A stretch of 64,000 nt of DNA, taken from the NCBI GenBank assembly GCA_025917655.1, contig CP084608.1:1178001-1242000 (forward strand), in the 5' to 3' direction. The notes beneath the pieces were generated by a model. The model was not told the origin of the DNA. It saw only the letters and a program-made list of their open reading frames with translations, and did no database searches. The translations under genes were made by a program, and so were the position numbers. The number at the start of each line of letters is the position of its first letter. Position 1 is the stretch's first letter. This DNA is from Chlorella sorokiniana. Lineage: Eukaryota > Chlorophyta > Trebouxiophyceae > Chlorellales > Chlorellaceae. Shown here piece after piece: positions 35,500-48,458 of the stretch.

Positions 35500-37169
35500 A
35501 TGTCCGGGCGGCAGCAGGCCTACAAGCGCCTTGAGGCGCAAAGAGCGGAGGCTCGCTACATAGAGAACATGCAAGCGGTAGTGCAAGAGCATCACACACT
35601 GCGCAGCAGGGGAGAGTGGGAGACCCGCGCCGACCGGCGGGCAGCGATGGCGGCACGAGCAAGGGAGGAGGCGATGCTTGCCGAGGCCGCTGCCCGGGCA
35701 GACGCGGCCAGGCTTCGGGCTGAGGAAGAGGAGCGGCGGCGCCTGCACGAGGAGCATGTGGCCCAGGTGGCTGATTCGATGCCTACCACCGAGCAGCGCC
35801 GCGCGCAGCTGGCGGAGCAGGCCAGGGAGCTGGCGGCTCGGCGCGAGCGAGAGCGAGCGGCAGTGGCGGAGGAGAAGCTGGCGCAGCAGTTTGCCTCCAA
35901 CTGCGATCTTCTGCGCGGCCTGCAGTCGCAGCGCGCGGGGCAGGCAGCTGCAGGCCAGTGGCAGCAGCAGATTGACGAGCGGCGCGCTGCCGAGCAGCAG
36001 GCGGCGGGTGCCGAGCTGCAGGGCCAGAGGGAGTTTGAGCAGTACATGCAGGGCTGGGAGGACCGCTTCCAGCAGGCGAGCCTGGAATGGGGGGCAGAAT
36101 CTTAGGAACACGCGTGACGACTTTTTGTTGGCCTCCAGGCATCACCAGCAGCCCCCACCCCCACCCCCTCCACAAAAATCCTTTGCTGCAGGACATGCAG
36201 CACAAGCGCGAGATGCAGGCCAGGCTGGGGGCCCTGCTGGGCAGCCAGCTGGAGCAGAAGGAGGAGGCGCAGTCGGAGGAGGCCGCGGAGCGCTGCCGCG
36301 AGCGGGAGGAGATCAGGGCCGCGTGGCAGGTGGAGCAGGCGGCGGCAGCGGCGGCGGCTGCCCAGGAGCGCGAGCGCCAGCGGCTGGAGACGGAGGCCAC
36401 TGTGGCGGCAAACAGGCGCGCGTGTTGGGCTCTGCACTGGCAGTCTTTCAAGCATGCACGGGGCCCTCTGCACGTCGTCGTTGCGCAGGAGGTTGAGCCC
36501 GCTCGCTTGCCAAACTGCAGGCAGCGGCTGGGCAGGCTCGCCCGCCTGGCGGCTGAGGAGAGGGCTGCGGACGCCGCCATCGTGCAACAAAGCGTGGCCG
36601 CGGCGGCCGCCGCCGCCGAGCAGGAGCGTGCGGCCAAGGCGGCGCGGCGGGCGGCGGCGGTTGCGTACCGGGAGGAGGTGGCGGCGCAGATTGAAAAAGT
36701 GCAGGCTGACACAGCCGCCGCAGACGCCCGCATGCAGCGCATCATGGACGAGCGGCAGGCCAAGCGGGACGCTGAGGTGGCGGAGCGGGACGCTGCCCGC
36801 GCACGCCTGATGGACGAGGTGGCGGCGGCGCGGCAGCAGCAGCTGGCTGCCCAGCAGGCGGCCCGCGCCGCAGAGCGGCGTGCCGCGGTGGCGGAGCGCC
36901 TGCGTGCAGAGGCGGAGGCGGCGGAGGCGGCCGCCGCTGCGCGGGAGTGGCGCGAGAGGGAGCGGCAGGCAGAGGTGCAGCAGCGGCTGGACCTGCAGGC
37001 GCAGATGGCGGCCAAGCAGCTGCGGCAGGCGGCGCAGCGGGAGGAGGAGCACGCGGCGGCGGAGGCGGAGCGGGCCGGGGACGCGGCGCAGCAGCGCAGG
37101 GTGGCCGAGGTGCTGAGGCAGACGCCGCCCGCGGGCCAGTGGTACGGCCTGCGGAAGCACGAGTGGTAG
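35500..37169 (+). CDS. CFAP53: Cilia/flagella-associated protein 53 (CCDC11), TPH domain
   Basis: Axonemal coiled-coil protein of the trichohyalin/plectin-homology family; in animals it sits at doublet microtubules and is needed for ciliary motility and dynein docking. Exons: 35500-36075, 36192-36415 and 36521-37169. The product is nearly all charged heptad sequence. Family blocks can be followed: RRAQLAEQARELAARRERER, AVAEEKLAQQFASNCDLLRG, DMQHKREMQARLGALL, RIMDERQAKRDAEVAERD and ARARLMDEVAAARQQQL. The end is GQWYGLRKHEW. Both introns have GC donors (36076 and 36416). No frameshift is needed. The assignment rests on remembered similarity to CFAP53 and could be confused with other TPH proteins. 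Presence of such a gene suggests a motile or cryptically flagellate life stage. Confidence 0.75.
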
Positions 37170-37277
37170 CCGCACCAAGCAGTGCAGTCAAGCGTGGCTG
37201 AGGGCGACGGCTGCGAGGTGGGGAGCGAACCGGGGTCCACAAGAATTGTGATGTCGTGCAAGCACTGCGCCTGAACA

Positions 37278-37282
37278 TGTAA
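37278..37282 (+). promoter_or_regulatory. Putative poly(A) signal TGTAA for CFAP53
   Basis: TGTAA about 110 bases beyond the TAG stop of CFAP53. Confidence 0.4.
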
Positions 37283-37475
37283 GATACCAAGTCAGCAACG
37301 GCAACAGGCAGCACGATGAGCAATGCTGCAGGAACGGACGGCGCGTGAGGGGAAATCACTCGACGATTGCACCATGCAAGGTGCTCCCCAGCGCTGCCGC
37401 CGCCCCTCTCATCCAATGCCTTCTTGTCCGCCGCCTCCCGCACTCGTCCACCGCCTCCCTTCCGCCGCCCCAAGC

Positions 37476-40400
37476 TCAGCCCGCGTATCCAATGCCCAGG
37501 TGGAACTTGGTCTGGCGGCGGTCGTTGAAGGCGTACTCGAGGCGCAGGGGGCCGATGGGGGTGTCGATGCGCACGCCTGCGCCATAGCCGTACCCGCTGC
37601 CTGCGGGACGGAATGGCGAAGCGCGCGGGCGGCACAAACCTGGTGAGAGGCCAGCGCGCGGCAGGCAGGCAGGCAGGCGGTTCCGGCATGCAAGCCGGGC
37701 CCCAGCCGGCCGCGGGGAGCATGCTCGGGCATGCAGGCTGTCGGGTGTGGTTGCAGCCCTGCAGCCGCGCTGGCGCCGCCACCCACCCGGCTTGCCGCGC
37801 GCCCCTGCGGGGTCCCCAAGCACGCTGGCCCCGCTGTCCAGGTCGGAGCCGTAGTCCCCAAACAGGGTGGCCTCCACGGGCGCAACCAGAGGCACACGCA
37901 GCTCTGCGCTGCCCGCCACAAAGCTGCGCCCGAGCCAACGCCGCCTGCACGGGGTTGGGGGTTGGGGGTTGGGGGTTAAGGGTGGGGTTGCGGCCGGGGC
38001 AGGCTCGCTTGGAAATCCTCCTCGGAAAGGGCAGCGCATTTCTTGCCCTGGTTGGTGCAGGCCGGGCGGCGGCTCCAAGCCCCGGCCTGAGCCCCCTTGG
38101 TGTGCAGGCAGCAGCGCTGCTCGCTCACCCTCGCTGTATCCACGCACGGAGTTGGTGCCGCCAATGGGGAAGGCCTCGTAGGGGGAAGGTCGCCCACAAT
38201 CACGCCGCCCTTGCCCCGCACCCACGCCCTGCGCCAGGCCAGGCGGCCACCAACACTCAATACTTGAAATCTGTGGGTGCTCCTCCTCTTGTGCTTGTGC
38301 TCCCCTCAGCACGAGCGCCCGGGCGCCCCCTCCCCCCTCCCCCACATTCTCCTCTCCCGCCCTACAAAAACAAGCAAAACTGAAGACAGGCCGCCGCCGG
38401 CAGCGCCTTGCGTCGCGCCGGCACCCACCTGAAGGGCCCCAGGGGCAGCGTCTTCTCGGCGCGCAGCGCAAAGCGGTTGAAGTTGAGCCAGTCGGGCTGC
38501 AGGGGCAGCGCCTGCTCCATCGATGCCACCAGCTCCGCGTCGCCGTTGGGCTGGCTGCGGGGGAGGGCGGCCAGTGGGGGGGGGGGGCACGGTTTCCGAC
38601 CCGCGAGCCAGTCAGTGAATGCGCCGTCACAGACCCGGGAGGCTGCCCATCGCTGTGGGAGGCTCGTAGCCAGGCAAGCGCAGGCGCCCGCTGCCCAGCC
38701 AGCGCGCTCACTTGTAGGCCACCCGTATCGTGCCCAGCGCCATGGTGTCGTGCTGGCGCCCGCTGAAGGTGAGCGGCGCGCCGTACAGGTCGCTCTGCAG
38801 CGGGCTGCCGTGGTCGTCCACGCAGTGCGCCTGCTGCCAGCTGCGGGACGCGGGGGTGGAGGGATGTGTTGGTGTGTGTGTGTGTGTGTGTGAGCGGGGG
38901 GCAATGGAGGGCACATACACAACATGGGAGGGAAGATGCGGAAGGTGGGGCACGGGAGGTTGGTGGGATGAGCGGCAGGCCCAGGCGGCAAGGTGCTGGC
39001 TGCCTGCGGGCGGAAGCAAGCACTGGGCGGTGGCGCGTGCAGCGGCCGCGGCGCCCGCTGCCCACCTGAACCCCAGGCTGCCCTGCCAGTTCTGCACCAG
39101 GGGGCGCCCATACTCCATCATGGCCATCTTGCGCGACACATAAACCGCGTCGCTGCTGCTGGGACACAAAGGGGAAGGGGGCGGGATTGATGGGCAGGGC
39201 AGGCGGGTCGAGAGCGGGGGCAGCAAGGGGCGGCAGGGTAGGGGGAGGGGCCAGCCAGCCAGCCAGGCGGCGGCAGCGTACCCGCTGGGCCCTGCCCCGG
39301 GTGCCCCCTCCACGTCGTCCTGAGCCCTGCCGTGGATGTTGGCGGCAGATACCTTGTCGTTCTGCAGGCCGTGGCGACGGGGTTGGGGTGCAGGGGTGGG
39401 CGGCAGGCACCGTGAGACGGTACCGACGCAGTTGGTGCAGCCGGCCGGCTGCACCAGGTCGCAAACATCTCCACCAGAACAGGCGGGGCACAGCGGTGCA
39501 GCCCCGCCCGCGCTGCTCCACAGCACCCCCTCCCCCTGGGCTACCCGCCTGGATGGTGGTGGTGCGTGAGGTTCGGTGTGCGTCGCCCCGCACCCAGGGG
39601 TCGGTGTGCTGCACTCGGAACATTGAGTCCGTCTGGCCCAGCTTGGCGGAGGCCACCAGCCGCTGGCCCAGCCCAAACAGGTTGCGCTGGGAGTAGGACA
39701 CCTCCCCCACCACCCCGGCAGCGCGCCGTCGGCGGCGGCCCCGACGCGGAGATGCCGCCGCCCGCGGACAGCCCGCCCGTCTTGCGCTCCGTTATCTCCA
39801 GCGCCAAATCCACCTGGATGGGGGTTGGGGGGTTGGGGGGCAGCAAAACTTGGGAGGGACGAGGGGAAAGCCAGCAAGGCAGCAGGCATCCCCTGCGCCT
39901 CCCGCCTGGTAGCCAAGTGTGGTTTGCCACAAAGACGTGCCAGCCAGCTGCAGCCCGGCTGCAGCTCTCAGCAGGCAGGCCCCCCTCCACCTTGGGGTGC
40001 TCCAGGGAGGAGCCCTCCGCGGGCTGGGGCCGCATCGACACATCCTCAAACAGGCCCATGGAGTAGATGGCGTCGATGTCGCGCCGCCCCTGCTGCAGGC
40101 TGAACACCTGGCGGGGCGGGTGGTCAGGTTGCGCAGGATGATGTGCGGCTTGGTGCGCCCCTCGTCGCGCACCTGTGTGTGTGTGTGTGGGGGGTCAGAT
40201 GGGCTGGTGGGGAGGGTGTGTCACAAGCAGCCCTGCCCCCTCTGTGTTTGACAGGCATGGTTTTTAGCCTTGGCTTGGCCTTGCTGCTGCTGCACTGTGC
40301 CAGGTCGCCCTCAATCGCCTCCTGGCGCGGCGCGCGCGCACGCACGCCTCCCCTCCCCCTCCCGCCCCCCCGCCCCCCTTGCCTCGTTGGTCTTCTTGTC

Positions 40401-42220
40401 GATGTACTTGAGGACGACCCGGTTCACCACCGCCTCGGACACCTTCACCTCCGCCACGTTGCTGCTGGTGTCCACATCGATGACCTGGCGACAATGCCAG
40501 GGGGTCAACGCATGTGTGCCAGTGTGAGAGTGGGTGTGGTGTGATGTGGGTGAGTGTTTAAGGGGGAGGGTTGTGAAGGGGGCGGATGGGGGGGGACCCT
40601 GTGCCAGACGGGGATGCCTCGGCATACCCCCATGCACATGCTACTTGCCTTGGCTGCTGCAAGGTGTGTCATCCTGTGGGATGCAGCTGCCTGGGCTAAT
40701 GCACTGTGCTGACCACCTCCCGCTGCCTCTCCCCCATCAGCAGCCCCCTCACCTGCCCCAGCACGCCCTTGTCCTCGTACCAGCGGTTGAGCTGCCCCAC
40801 CGCCCGCACCATGGAGTTGAAGTTGAGGGTGCGGCCGTGCAGCCCCGGAACGCCTCCTCGATCACCGCCTGGCAGGAGGGCAGGGAGCGGCGACAGCTGG
40901 CGGGCACCCAGGTCGTGCGCAACACCGCCAACACCGCAGCGCCAGTGTGGCGTGTGTTGGCCAGTGTGGCGAGCAGTTCATGAGCAGCAGCGCAGGCGGG
41001 GAGTGCAGCCGGCGGCAGCGGCAGCGGCAGCATAGCGGTGGCGCGGCGGGGTGCCCACCTGAGGCAGCGCGTTGGCCCCTGTGACGATGAAACCCCGCAG
41101 CTCCGGGTTGGGGGCCACCTACAAAGCGCAGGCAGCAGGCGCGTGTGGGCTGTGGGGTGAGGGGACAAGACATGCGGGCGAGGCCTGTGCTGCAGAGATG
41201 TGTGTCAAATGGTGGAGCCAGGACGAGCGAGGCACTGGAGCGGCACAACAGAGCGCCCCCGTATGTTTTCTCAACTCCGCTTCCCCAACCGCCCACCTCG
41301 AGTGTGAGCTTGATGCCATCCCGCGTCTCCTCCGCCACCGGCTTGCACAGCGAGAAGTAGCCGGTGTCAAACACGCGGTGCATGTCCTCACGGATCTGCA
41401 GAGGGAGCGGTTTTGTTGGCGGCGGCTGCATCAGCTGTGGGGGCGAGCGGGGGCTGGCTGGCAGGGGCGCTGGCGTTGGGAGGTGGGAGATTCAGCCTTG
41501 GGCACGGGAGGGCAGGGGCGCCCCCTCCCCCGTCTACACACTTCTTTGAGGGAGTAAGCAAAGTTGGCACGCGTGTTGAGCGCCGCCATGGCCACGTCCT
41601 TAAGCTCCCCCTCCACTCCCACCACATCCACCTGCAGCTCGGCGGGCGCAGCATGGGGGCAGCGTCAGGCATGGCGGATGTCGCACGGGGAGCAACGGCG
41701 CGTGACCAACCGCCGAGGGATCAACCCCAGCGGTTGTGGCTTTACCGCCAACTCCCACCTCGCTGACAAGGAAGCGTTCGTTCTCGTCGGCATCCGCAAG
41801 CGGATCCTGCTTGCGCTCCTCGGTGCTGCCGCCAGTGGGCGCGTTGCCACAGTCCCCAACGGCAGGGTTGCATAGCTGCCTTACGCTGCGCCGCCGCCTA
41901 TCAGGCAGGAAGGCTTGCGTCTGTTGCTGCTGCTGCTGCAAGGCGGAGCCGGACAGAGATGCCAGAAGTAACTGTCGCTGCTGCTGCACCTGCTCCAGCG
42001 CTAACAAGGGAGCCGTGGCAGCGGCGCCAGCGGTGTGTGCCGCCACTGCCAGTTGGGCGGAAAGCCGTTCCGCTGTGCGGGCGGCGTGGGTGGCCAACTG
42101 TCGTGCAGCAGCATGACACCTAGCGGCTACACTCTGCTCTTGTGATGCTGCTGCTGGCTGATTGTGCTCTTGGGCGGGTTGGCGGGCAGCCGCCCTGCTA
42201 CGCCGCGCCACTCGGATCAT
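37476..42220 (-). CDS. OEP80: Omp85-family outer-envelope protein, OEP80/Toc75-V-like
   Basis: Chloroplast outer-envelope beta-barrel insertase of the Omp85/BamA superfamily. Fifteen exons run from ATG 42220 to TGA 37476. A Ala/Gln/Arg-rich N-terminal extension of about 150 residues may act as a transit peptide. POTRA-like repeats follow: DVVGVEGELKDVAMAALNT, MHRVFDTGYFSLC, GFIVTGANALPQAVIEEAF and DIDAIYSMGLFEDVSMRP. Barrel blocks are ITERKTGGLSAGGGIS, SYSQRNLFGLGQRL, FRVQHTDPWVRGD, FPIGGTNSVRGYSEG and LFGDYGSDLDSGASVLGDPA. The closing strand is TPIGPLRLEYAFN...FHLGIGYAG with its conserved RLEY/F core. OEP80 is preferred over Toc75 because the extension has no glycine stretch. Two introns have GC donors (40382 and 39548). 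Six or so single-base losses are inferred, for example near 40845 and 38184. In each of those exons the length is short by exactly the number needed to restore phase. Confidence 0.9.
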
Positions 42221-42879
42221 AGTGCGTCTCGACCTATGTCGACGCGCAAAACAAAGCGGCATGTGCCTTAAGCATAGCCTGCTGCGCCATGCTGAGCCGC
42301 ACAAGTGCTGGCTTCTGCCTCTCTCTTCCTGCTGCCAATGCGTGATTACGAGCAGCCCGTGCAGATTGTTGAAGGTTAGCATTGGTGAGCATTCAAGCAA
42401 CTCCATAAACTACCTCTCCATAAACTATCTGTGTTGGGCACCTGCGCCTTACCTGCCAAGACCCACCCGCCCCATCCCGACACCTATGCAAGGGTCAAGC
42501 CACATCACGGGCAGCTTCATTCGACAGTTGTGGAAGAATTGGCATGCTGGTCAACCAGATGATGGGTCCTTTGGACTAGTTCTGTCAAGGGGGGCCACGG
42601 GTACACAGAGAGTTTACATCACTCTCCGCTAACATGTTGCCATGTCATGCTGTTGTACAAGTGAACTGGCTGTGGTCTGGGGTGTCAAAGGGATGTATAT
42701 CTGTAAACTTAGAAGAAGTGTGTGCGCCCTTTTGCGCGCAGCCTGCAGACCCGCCGGCGCCCGCCAAGCTGCCTGCTGAGCACAAGGCTGTCCAGGAAGT
42801 CTGGTTCAATCCATGGCTGGGTTGCGCCCTGCCTGATTCCCCTGCCCTACCATGCATTACAGTGTGATGTGCCAGCGCT
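42221..42879. other. Intergenic, no gene seen
   Basis: Less GC-rich than its surroundings. A small direct repeat (CTCCATAAACTA) occurs twice near 42401-42430. Short open frames have no recognisable content. Confidence 0.5.
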
Positions 42880-45800
42880 CTACGCCTGCCGAGCCAGCCA
42901 GGCCTTGAGCGCAGCCAGGTCGTGGCTGGAGTACCCCGCCGCCTGCAGCTGCCTCAGGTCGTACTGCTGCACCGCCCCCGCCTGCCGCTCCAGCAGCGTC
43001 GCCAGCTCAGCCAGCCTGCTAATCCCGTGCAAGCCAAGCCCCGGGCTGCTGCGCGCCGCTCCCCGCCCGCCCGCTCATCCCGCTCCCGCTGCGCCTGCGG
43101 GCGGCGTGAGGCGCTGCCGCAGTCCTGCGCATGGGGCTGCGTCGGCCCCTGGCAGCCCGTGCTGCCAAAGGATATGCTGTGAGAGTCGCTGCGGGCCGGC
43201 GCCTCAGCAGCATGGCTTGCCGAGCCAGCCTGCGAGGCCTGCTCCCCCGCCTTGCGGCCCGGCTGCCCCGCTTGCGCCTGCGCCGCTGCAGCAGCGCTCA
43301 TCGACACCATGCGCTGAAGGGCGACCGGCGAGGACTCTGTGGGGGTGGCGTCCCGTCCGTACAGGGCGTTGCGGTGGGGCGGCGGCGAGCCGCGGGAGAG
43401 CGCGCCTCGTCTGCAGGGCGGCAGGGATGAGGGGAAGGGACTGGGCGGACAGGGCTGGCTGCAGCCCAGCAAACACCTGTTTTTGTCCACGACATGAAGC
43501 CCTGGCTGGTGGTGTGGCACGCTGCCCGTATGGGTGGGATGCCGCAGCGGGGTGGGACACCGCAGCAGGGTGGGGCGCCGCAGCGAGGTGGGACACCGCA
43601 GTGAAGCCTCCTCCCAGCGGCCTGCCTTGCCTGCTGCGCCCGGGGACGCGTGGCCAGAGGCACTCTGCAGGCTGTAGACCGCTGTGGGAGGCGACGCGGC
43701 ACGGTCGCCGCGCCCCAATGCCTGCATGCCAAGGAACCGCTGGGCTGGGTGCGCTGCAACGCTGGAAGCAGCCTGCACACAGCTGGGCAGTTGCGCTGCT
43801 GCCAGCAGCAGCGCAGGCTGCTCACACACGCCCCTCCTTGCCCGGCTCACCTCCACAGACGCCGCACGCGGGCGCACGGTGTCAGCGCCGTCCGCCGCCC
43901 CTGCTGCCCGGGGTCGCTGCCCTGCCTGCTGTGCCCCCGCCCGCTCCTCATCTTCCGCCACAGCCCCCTCTGGCAGCGGCGGCGGGCCGGGCAGGCGAGC
44001 TGAGTCCATTTCCGCGGCTCCCCCTTCAATCCCTGGGCCAGCATGTGCAGCATCTGCGGTGGGGCGCGCATAAAGGGGCCGGAGCTGGTTGCCCCCACAG
44101 CGCAGGGCAGTGCTGGGGGCGTTGGTGGCACAGCGCAGCACGCGGCTGCCACTGCTGCCCCTCCACCCCCGCCTCCCCGCCCCCGTGCCCACACTCACCA
44201 GAAGGTATGCGTCCCTGTCGGCCACCAGCCGCGCAAAGTCCACGCCGCCGCCGCCACCCAGGGCTGACCGCGGGGCCGGCTGCCTGGCTGGCTGCCCGGC
44301 TGCGCTGCTCGGCAGCGCCGCCGCCCGCGCCGCGGCAGCAGCCGCCCGCCCGCCGCCCTGCCGTGGCTTGTCTGCAGTCAGGGTGCGGGCGCTGTAGGGC
44401 TCCACCCCGGCCTCAAACGAATCGAAGCGGGCGAAGCACGGGAGGGAGCGATCGGTACGCCGCCGCCCGGTGCGCCACAGGGCTGCCAGGCTGGCACGCT
44501 GCCACGTGGCGGCGGCGACAGGCGGCTGTAGTGCGGCCGCGCCGTCTTGCCGGGAGATGCGAGCACCGCTGCTTCTCGAAGGGACAGCCCCTCCGCCGCA
44601 GCAGCGCGCAGCCAACGGTCGGGGCTGCGAGCCATGAAGGCGGTGCCCTGCGCCCGCAGCTCGGCCAAGCGGCGCTGCGACGCGGCTGCCCGCACAGTCG
44701 CGGCCCGCGTCAGCCGCGGCACAGCCAGCGGAGGGCTGCTGGGGCGCTGCCCACCACGGCCCTGCCCCAACCCGCCGCTGAAGCTGCCGCGGGGTCGGCG
44801 TGTGCGGCGGGGGCACGCAGCGGCGACGCCGACGCGCTCAGGGAGCGGCGGAGGTGGCGCGGCCGCCGCCGGCCGCCATGTTGGCCCGCTGGGAGGGGCG
44901 GCCCCTGGGCGGCGACAGCAGCAGGTGGAGGGCCTGGCTGCGGTAGGAGGGCTTGCTGAGGTCGCGGCGCTTGGGGGAGAGGGAGGGCCCATCCTCTGCA
45001 CAGCGCAGGCAGGGAGGGAAAGCGGGCAGGTGGGGGCGCGATTGCAGCGGGCGCGCAAAGTAGCAGCTCGACATTGCCTGCCTTTGAGAATGCAGCCGAT
45101 GCCAATCCAGCAGGCAACAGAGCGTGCGTTGGATCAGGCTCAGCCGCTGCTGGGGCGCACCCGAAGTGGCGGTCGACCCGGCAGCTGACTCCCTGCCGCG
45201 CTTGGCGCCAGCGCTCGGCTGCCTGCCAGCATGCTGGCCGCTACCAGCCCGCGCCCCGCTGCCTCCGCTGAGCAGCTGCGCCAGGGTCACGTGCGTGGCT
45301 CTGGCCACAGGCGCAGGCGGTTGCGCGCGCTCGCTCGCCGCACGTGCCTGCCGCGGCGGAGGCAGCGGCTGGCGTACGGTCACGCCTGCAGGCTTCCAGG
45401 CGGGACGGGCCTCCCTGGACTGCAGTACATGCATGAGGTTCCGCTTGGCCGCCACCAGGGGCCCCTCGCCGATTCCCGCCGCCGCCGCCGTGCGCGTGCA
45501 GCGGCGAGCCGCGCGGCTGCCGTGCTGCAGGGGCAGCACTGGGGAGGCCATGTTCATGGCCGCGCCCTCGCCCTCATAGCTCTCCCTCTGCCGCTCCTGC
45601 TGCCACTGCGCCTCTGCCTGCCCCCGCTGCTGCTGCTGCGACCAGGGGCCCAGCAGGCCGGCCTGCGGAGGAGCAGCAAGAGGGCCCGATGTAGCTGCCG
45701 CCCCCGGCTGCCGCCCGGGTCGCCGCCGTGGCCGGCCAGCCCCTGCAGGCTCTGCCGCAGGGGGTCCATGCGCAGGGTGGAGGCGCCCTGCAATGCGTCG

Positions 45801-47491
45801 GTGCAGTGCCTTCCTGAGCGGTCTGTGTGTACGCACGGTGGTGTGTGTGTGGGGGGTGGCGGGGGGCCTGGCTTGCGGCCAGGACAGCGATGGGCTGCCT
45901 TGCGTTTCTAGAACTCAGCTCAGGGCAGGCTGCAAACAGTGCAGCCGAAGAAAACGCTTGAGGGACTCACGGCTCACCTCCCTCACGCTGCGCCCGCTGC
46001 CGAGGGTACCCATCGGCGGCACCGGCGAGCGGCTGCCCGGCGGCGGCACAAAGCAGCCAAACATGCTGGCCACCAAGCGCTGAAGGCCGGTGCGGCGGCG
46101 GGCCCGTGCGTGGAAGGCAGTCGTGCTGCAGCAGGGGCATGGCGCAGCGCAATCAGCAGCAGGCCGTGCGGCGGTGACGGGCAGCGGGACGCCCATGGCT
46201 GCGGCAGGGGTGGCAGCCGCGCAGCGCAGGGCACGCCCTGTCCTGCTGTTGCCCCACCTGGCCGGCTCATCCAGCTCACAGGCCAGCGCCCGCTGCTTGC
46301 GCGACATGAACACAGGGCTCAGCACGCTCTGCGGTTGCGGGCGGGAAAGGGGCGGCACAGGTGAAAGGCCCATGTGGCAGTTGGGAGGCCCGTCCCTGGC
46401 CTGGCTAGGTCCCGCACAGCGCGCTGCACGGCCGTCCATGGCAGCCCTGCCAGCTCCCCACCTGCATGTGCAGCGAGCCTGGCTTGGCCGTGGCGGCGCG
46501 CGCCGCCGTGGGGGCGGGCGGCGCAGCTGCCAGCCCGGCACCCGCGTGCTGCTGTGCAACGTGCGCCTGCCAGCTGTTGCCCTCCCGGTTCTGTGCAGAG
46601 CCAGGCAGCTCATGGGCGGCTGCGGGGGTGGGCGCAGCCACCGCGGCTGCGGCGGGCGGCGCGCCGCTGGCGTCGGCGCCGTGCGCCTCGTGTCCTGGCT
46701 CTGGGGTGGGCATGAAGAGGTCGGCGATGCGGCTTGAGATCTGGGCGTCGATTGCACGTCCCACCGTGCTGGACTCCGAGAAGCCGGGGGTCCCCTGCGG
46801 CGCCTGCGGCTGCTGCAGGCGCACCGGGGAGCAGCCGCCGGCGGCTGCCGCATCGCAGCGGCAGGCGGGGCCTGCGCCGCCGTCGCCTGTCGTCGGAGGG
46901 AGCGCACTGCTTGCAGCGCGGCCTTGCCCGTCGATCCCTCGCTGCCGCTGCCGAGCGGTGAGGTGCACTGGGCGGGCGCCGGCGAGGGGCTGGTGGGGCG
47001 GAACGCGGGGATACCGCCGGCGGTCCCCTCCGGGCAATGGTTTTCCTTCCAACGGCCGCCTCGTGGCCGCTGCTGAGCACCAGCAGTCGTTGCCACCCCT
47101 CCATCCCCGGCAATCACGCTGCTGCGCCCAGCCTGGGCGAGGCCGGGCCTGGCTGGCGACAGCTTCTCCAGCAGCTCGCCGATGGACGACTGGCGCGAGT
47201 GGCCAGAGCGCCGGGCTCCAGGCTCCCTGCACGCTCCCACACACCCTGACGGCTGCGCAACTCGCTGAGCTGCAGTGCCCTGGGCAGCCCTCCGCCCGGG
47301 GTGCTCGTGCTCCCTGCATCCCACGACGGTACAGGCGGCAGGTGGTGACTCGGCGGCGGACGGCTGCCAGAGTGCCAGCCCTGACTAGCAGCGGCGAGAC
47401 ATGAAGCCCAACTGATGGTCCTAGTCCGCCACACGCAAACTGCCTCGCCTGGGGTGTGCTCAAAGGACCGGGAGGAGGGGCGTGCCGCCAT
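42880..47491 (-). CDS. Large low-complexity Ala/Pro/Ser/Arg-rich protein, unrecognised
   Basis: A multi-exon minus-strand gene, here modelled from ATG 47491 to TAG 42880. The frame switches repeatedly, so exon borders are only approximate. Protein-like stretches include SSIGELLEKLSPARPGLAQ near the start and FSESSTVGRAIDAQISSRIA. SPVFMSRKQRALACELDEPA, RSVREVSRESLKRFL, GPLVAAKRNLMHVL, RDLSKPSYRSQALHLLLSPP and WLRAAAAEGLSLREAA follow. The C-terminal part has LAELATLLERQAGAVQQYDL and AAGYSSHDLAALKAWLA. The last segment resembles the AGYS-type Leu/Ala repeats of chlorophyte proteins. Much of the rest is disordered Ala/Pro sequence. I do not recognise a family. It may be two neighbouring genes rather than one. 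Confidence 0.45.
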
Positions 47492-48458
47492 CTCTAGGTA
47501 GGGTGCTTAGACGGAGGCCTCTTGGACAGCCTAGGGCCCCGTCATTGAGCGCAAAGTCTTAAACTATTTCAATAAGGCTACACGCAGGCTTCTCACAAAC
47601 TCCGACGGCAGTTGCACGCAAACGTGGCTTGCCAACGTCGACCTCTTTGCCCACTTTCGGGTGCAATTTATGCCATTGAGGCTGCGACTGCATTGAAAGC
47701 ACAAGCACCGCGCAATGCAGTCGCCAGCTGTCGGTCTCCCTTTCATGCTGAGATGCTGTGTGTGCCGGCACAGCGGCAAAACAGCACTGCTTGGTGCAGG
47801 TAATCTGTTTTGCCAACGTGTCACTCTCAATCGGCACCTTCCATTGGTAGTTTCATCTTCGACCTGGCTGCGCTGTCAGAACATACTGCTGAGCAACAGG
47901 CCGGCGAATAGCTGCCGTAGACGTAATGCGCAGGAGCAGTGTAACACCGCAGCAGATTGCGTACACAGCCTGTTCAAAACCTGCCGATCTCCAGAAACAA
48001 TACATGACAATTGCACAAATGCATCACAATGTGCAGACAGCGGCGGCACCGATACGGCGGCAGTCTGCCGCCCAGTGATGGCGCCCAAGCCCATGCTACA
48101 TTCTTCTCACTTTGATGCTTAAGCAACCGAACCGCAATGTTAATGAATCTTAGAGCACCCGCTGGCGCCGTCAGCAATGCCGGCGGGTCAAAGACCGGGC
48201 TGAAGTGAGGCAGGATGAGCGTCTGCTCCACACCAATCGAACCTGTAGGACACGAAAAGCAATTAGTTGGCGCCCGAAGGCTCGCCTGCCTCATTTTGGG
48301 GGAAGCTCCCAGGGTCGCGAGCAGTACAGCGGTCGCTCCTGCGAGGCGGCACAAAGAGGCGGGCCTGCCACCACAACGGCCTCTCCAACCGGTAGTAGGT
48401 AACCGGTGCCACAACTCGCCTCCCCGGCCACCCGGAGCAAGGCGACTCGGCACTCAGG
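47492..48458. other. Intergenic upstream of eL37, no supported gene
   Basis: A good 3' splice-site sequence occurs on the minus strand near 48240 (pyrimidine stretch and CCTACAG), followed by a short frame with GVEQTLILPHFSPVF. No partner exon or family match was found, so no gene is called. Confidence 0.4.

Noticed and set aside
42722-44959. A 745-codon open frame on the plus strand
   Set aside because: It is antisense to the low-complexity gene, is Pro/Arg/Cys-rich filler without motifs, and is expected by chance at this GC content.
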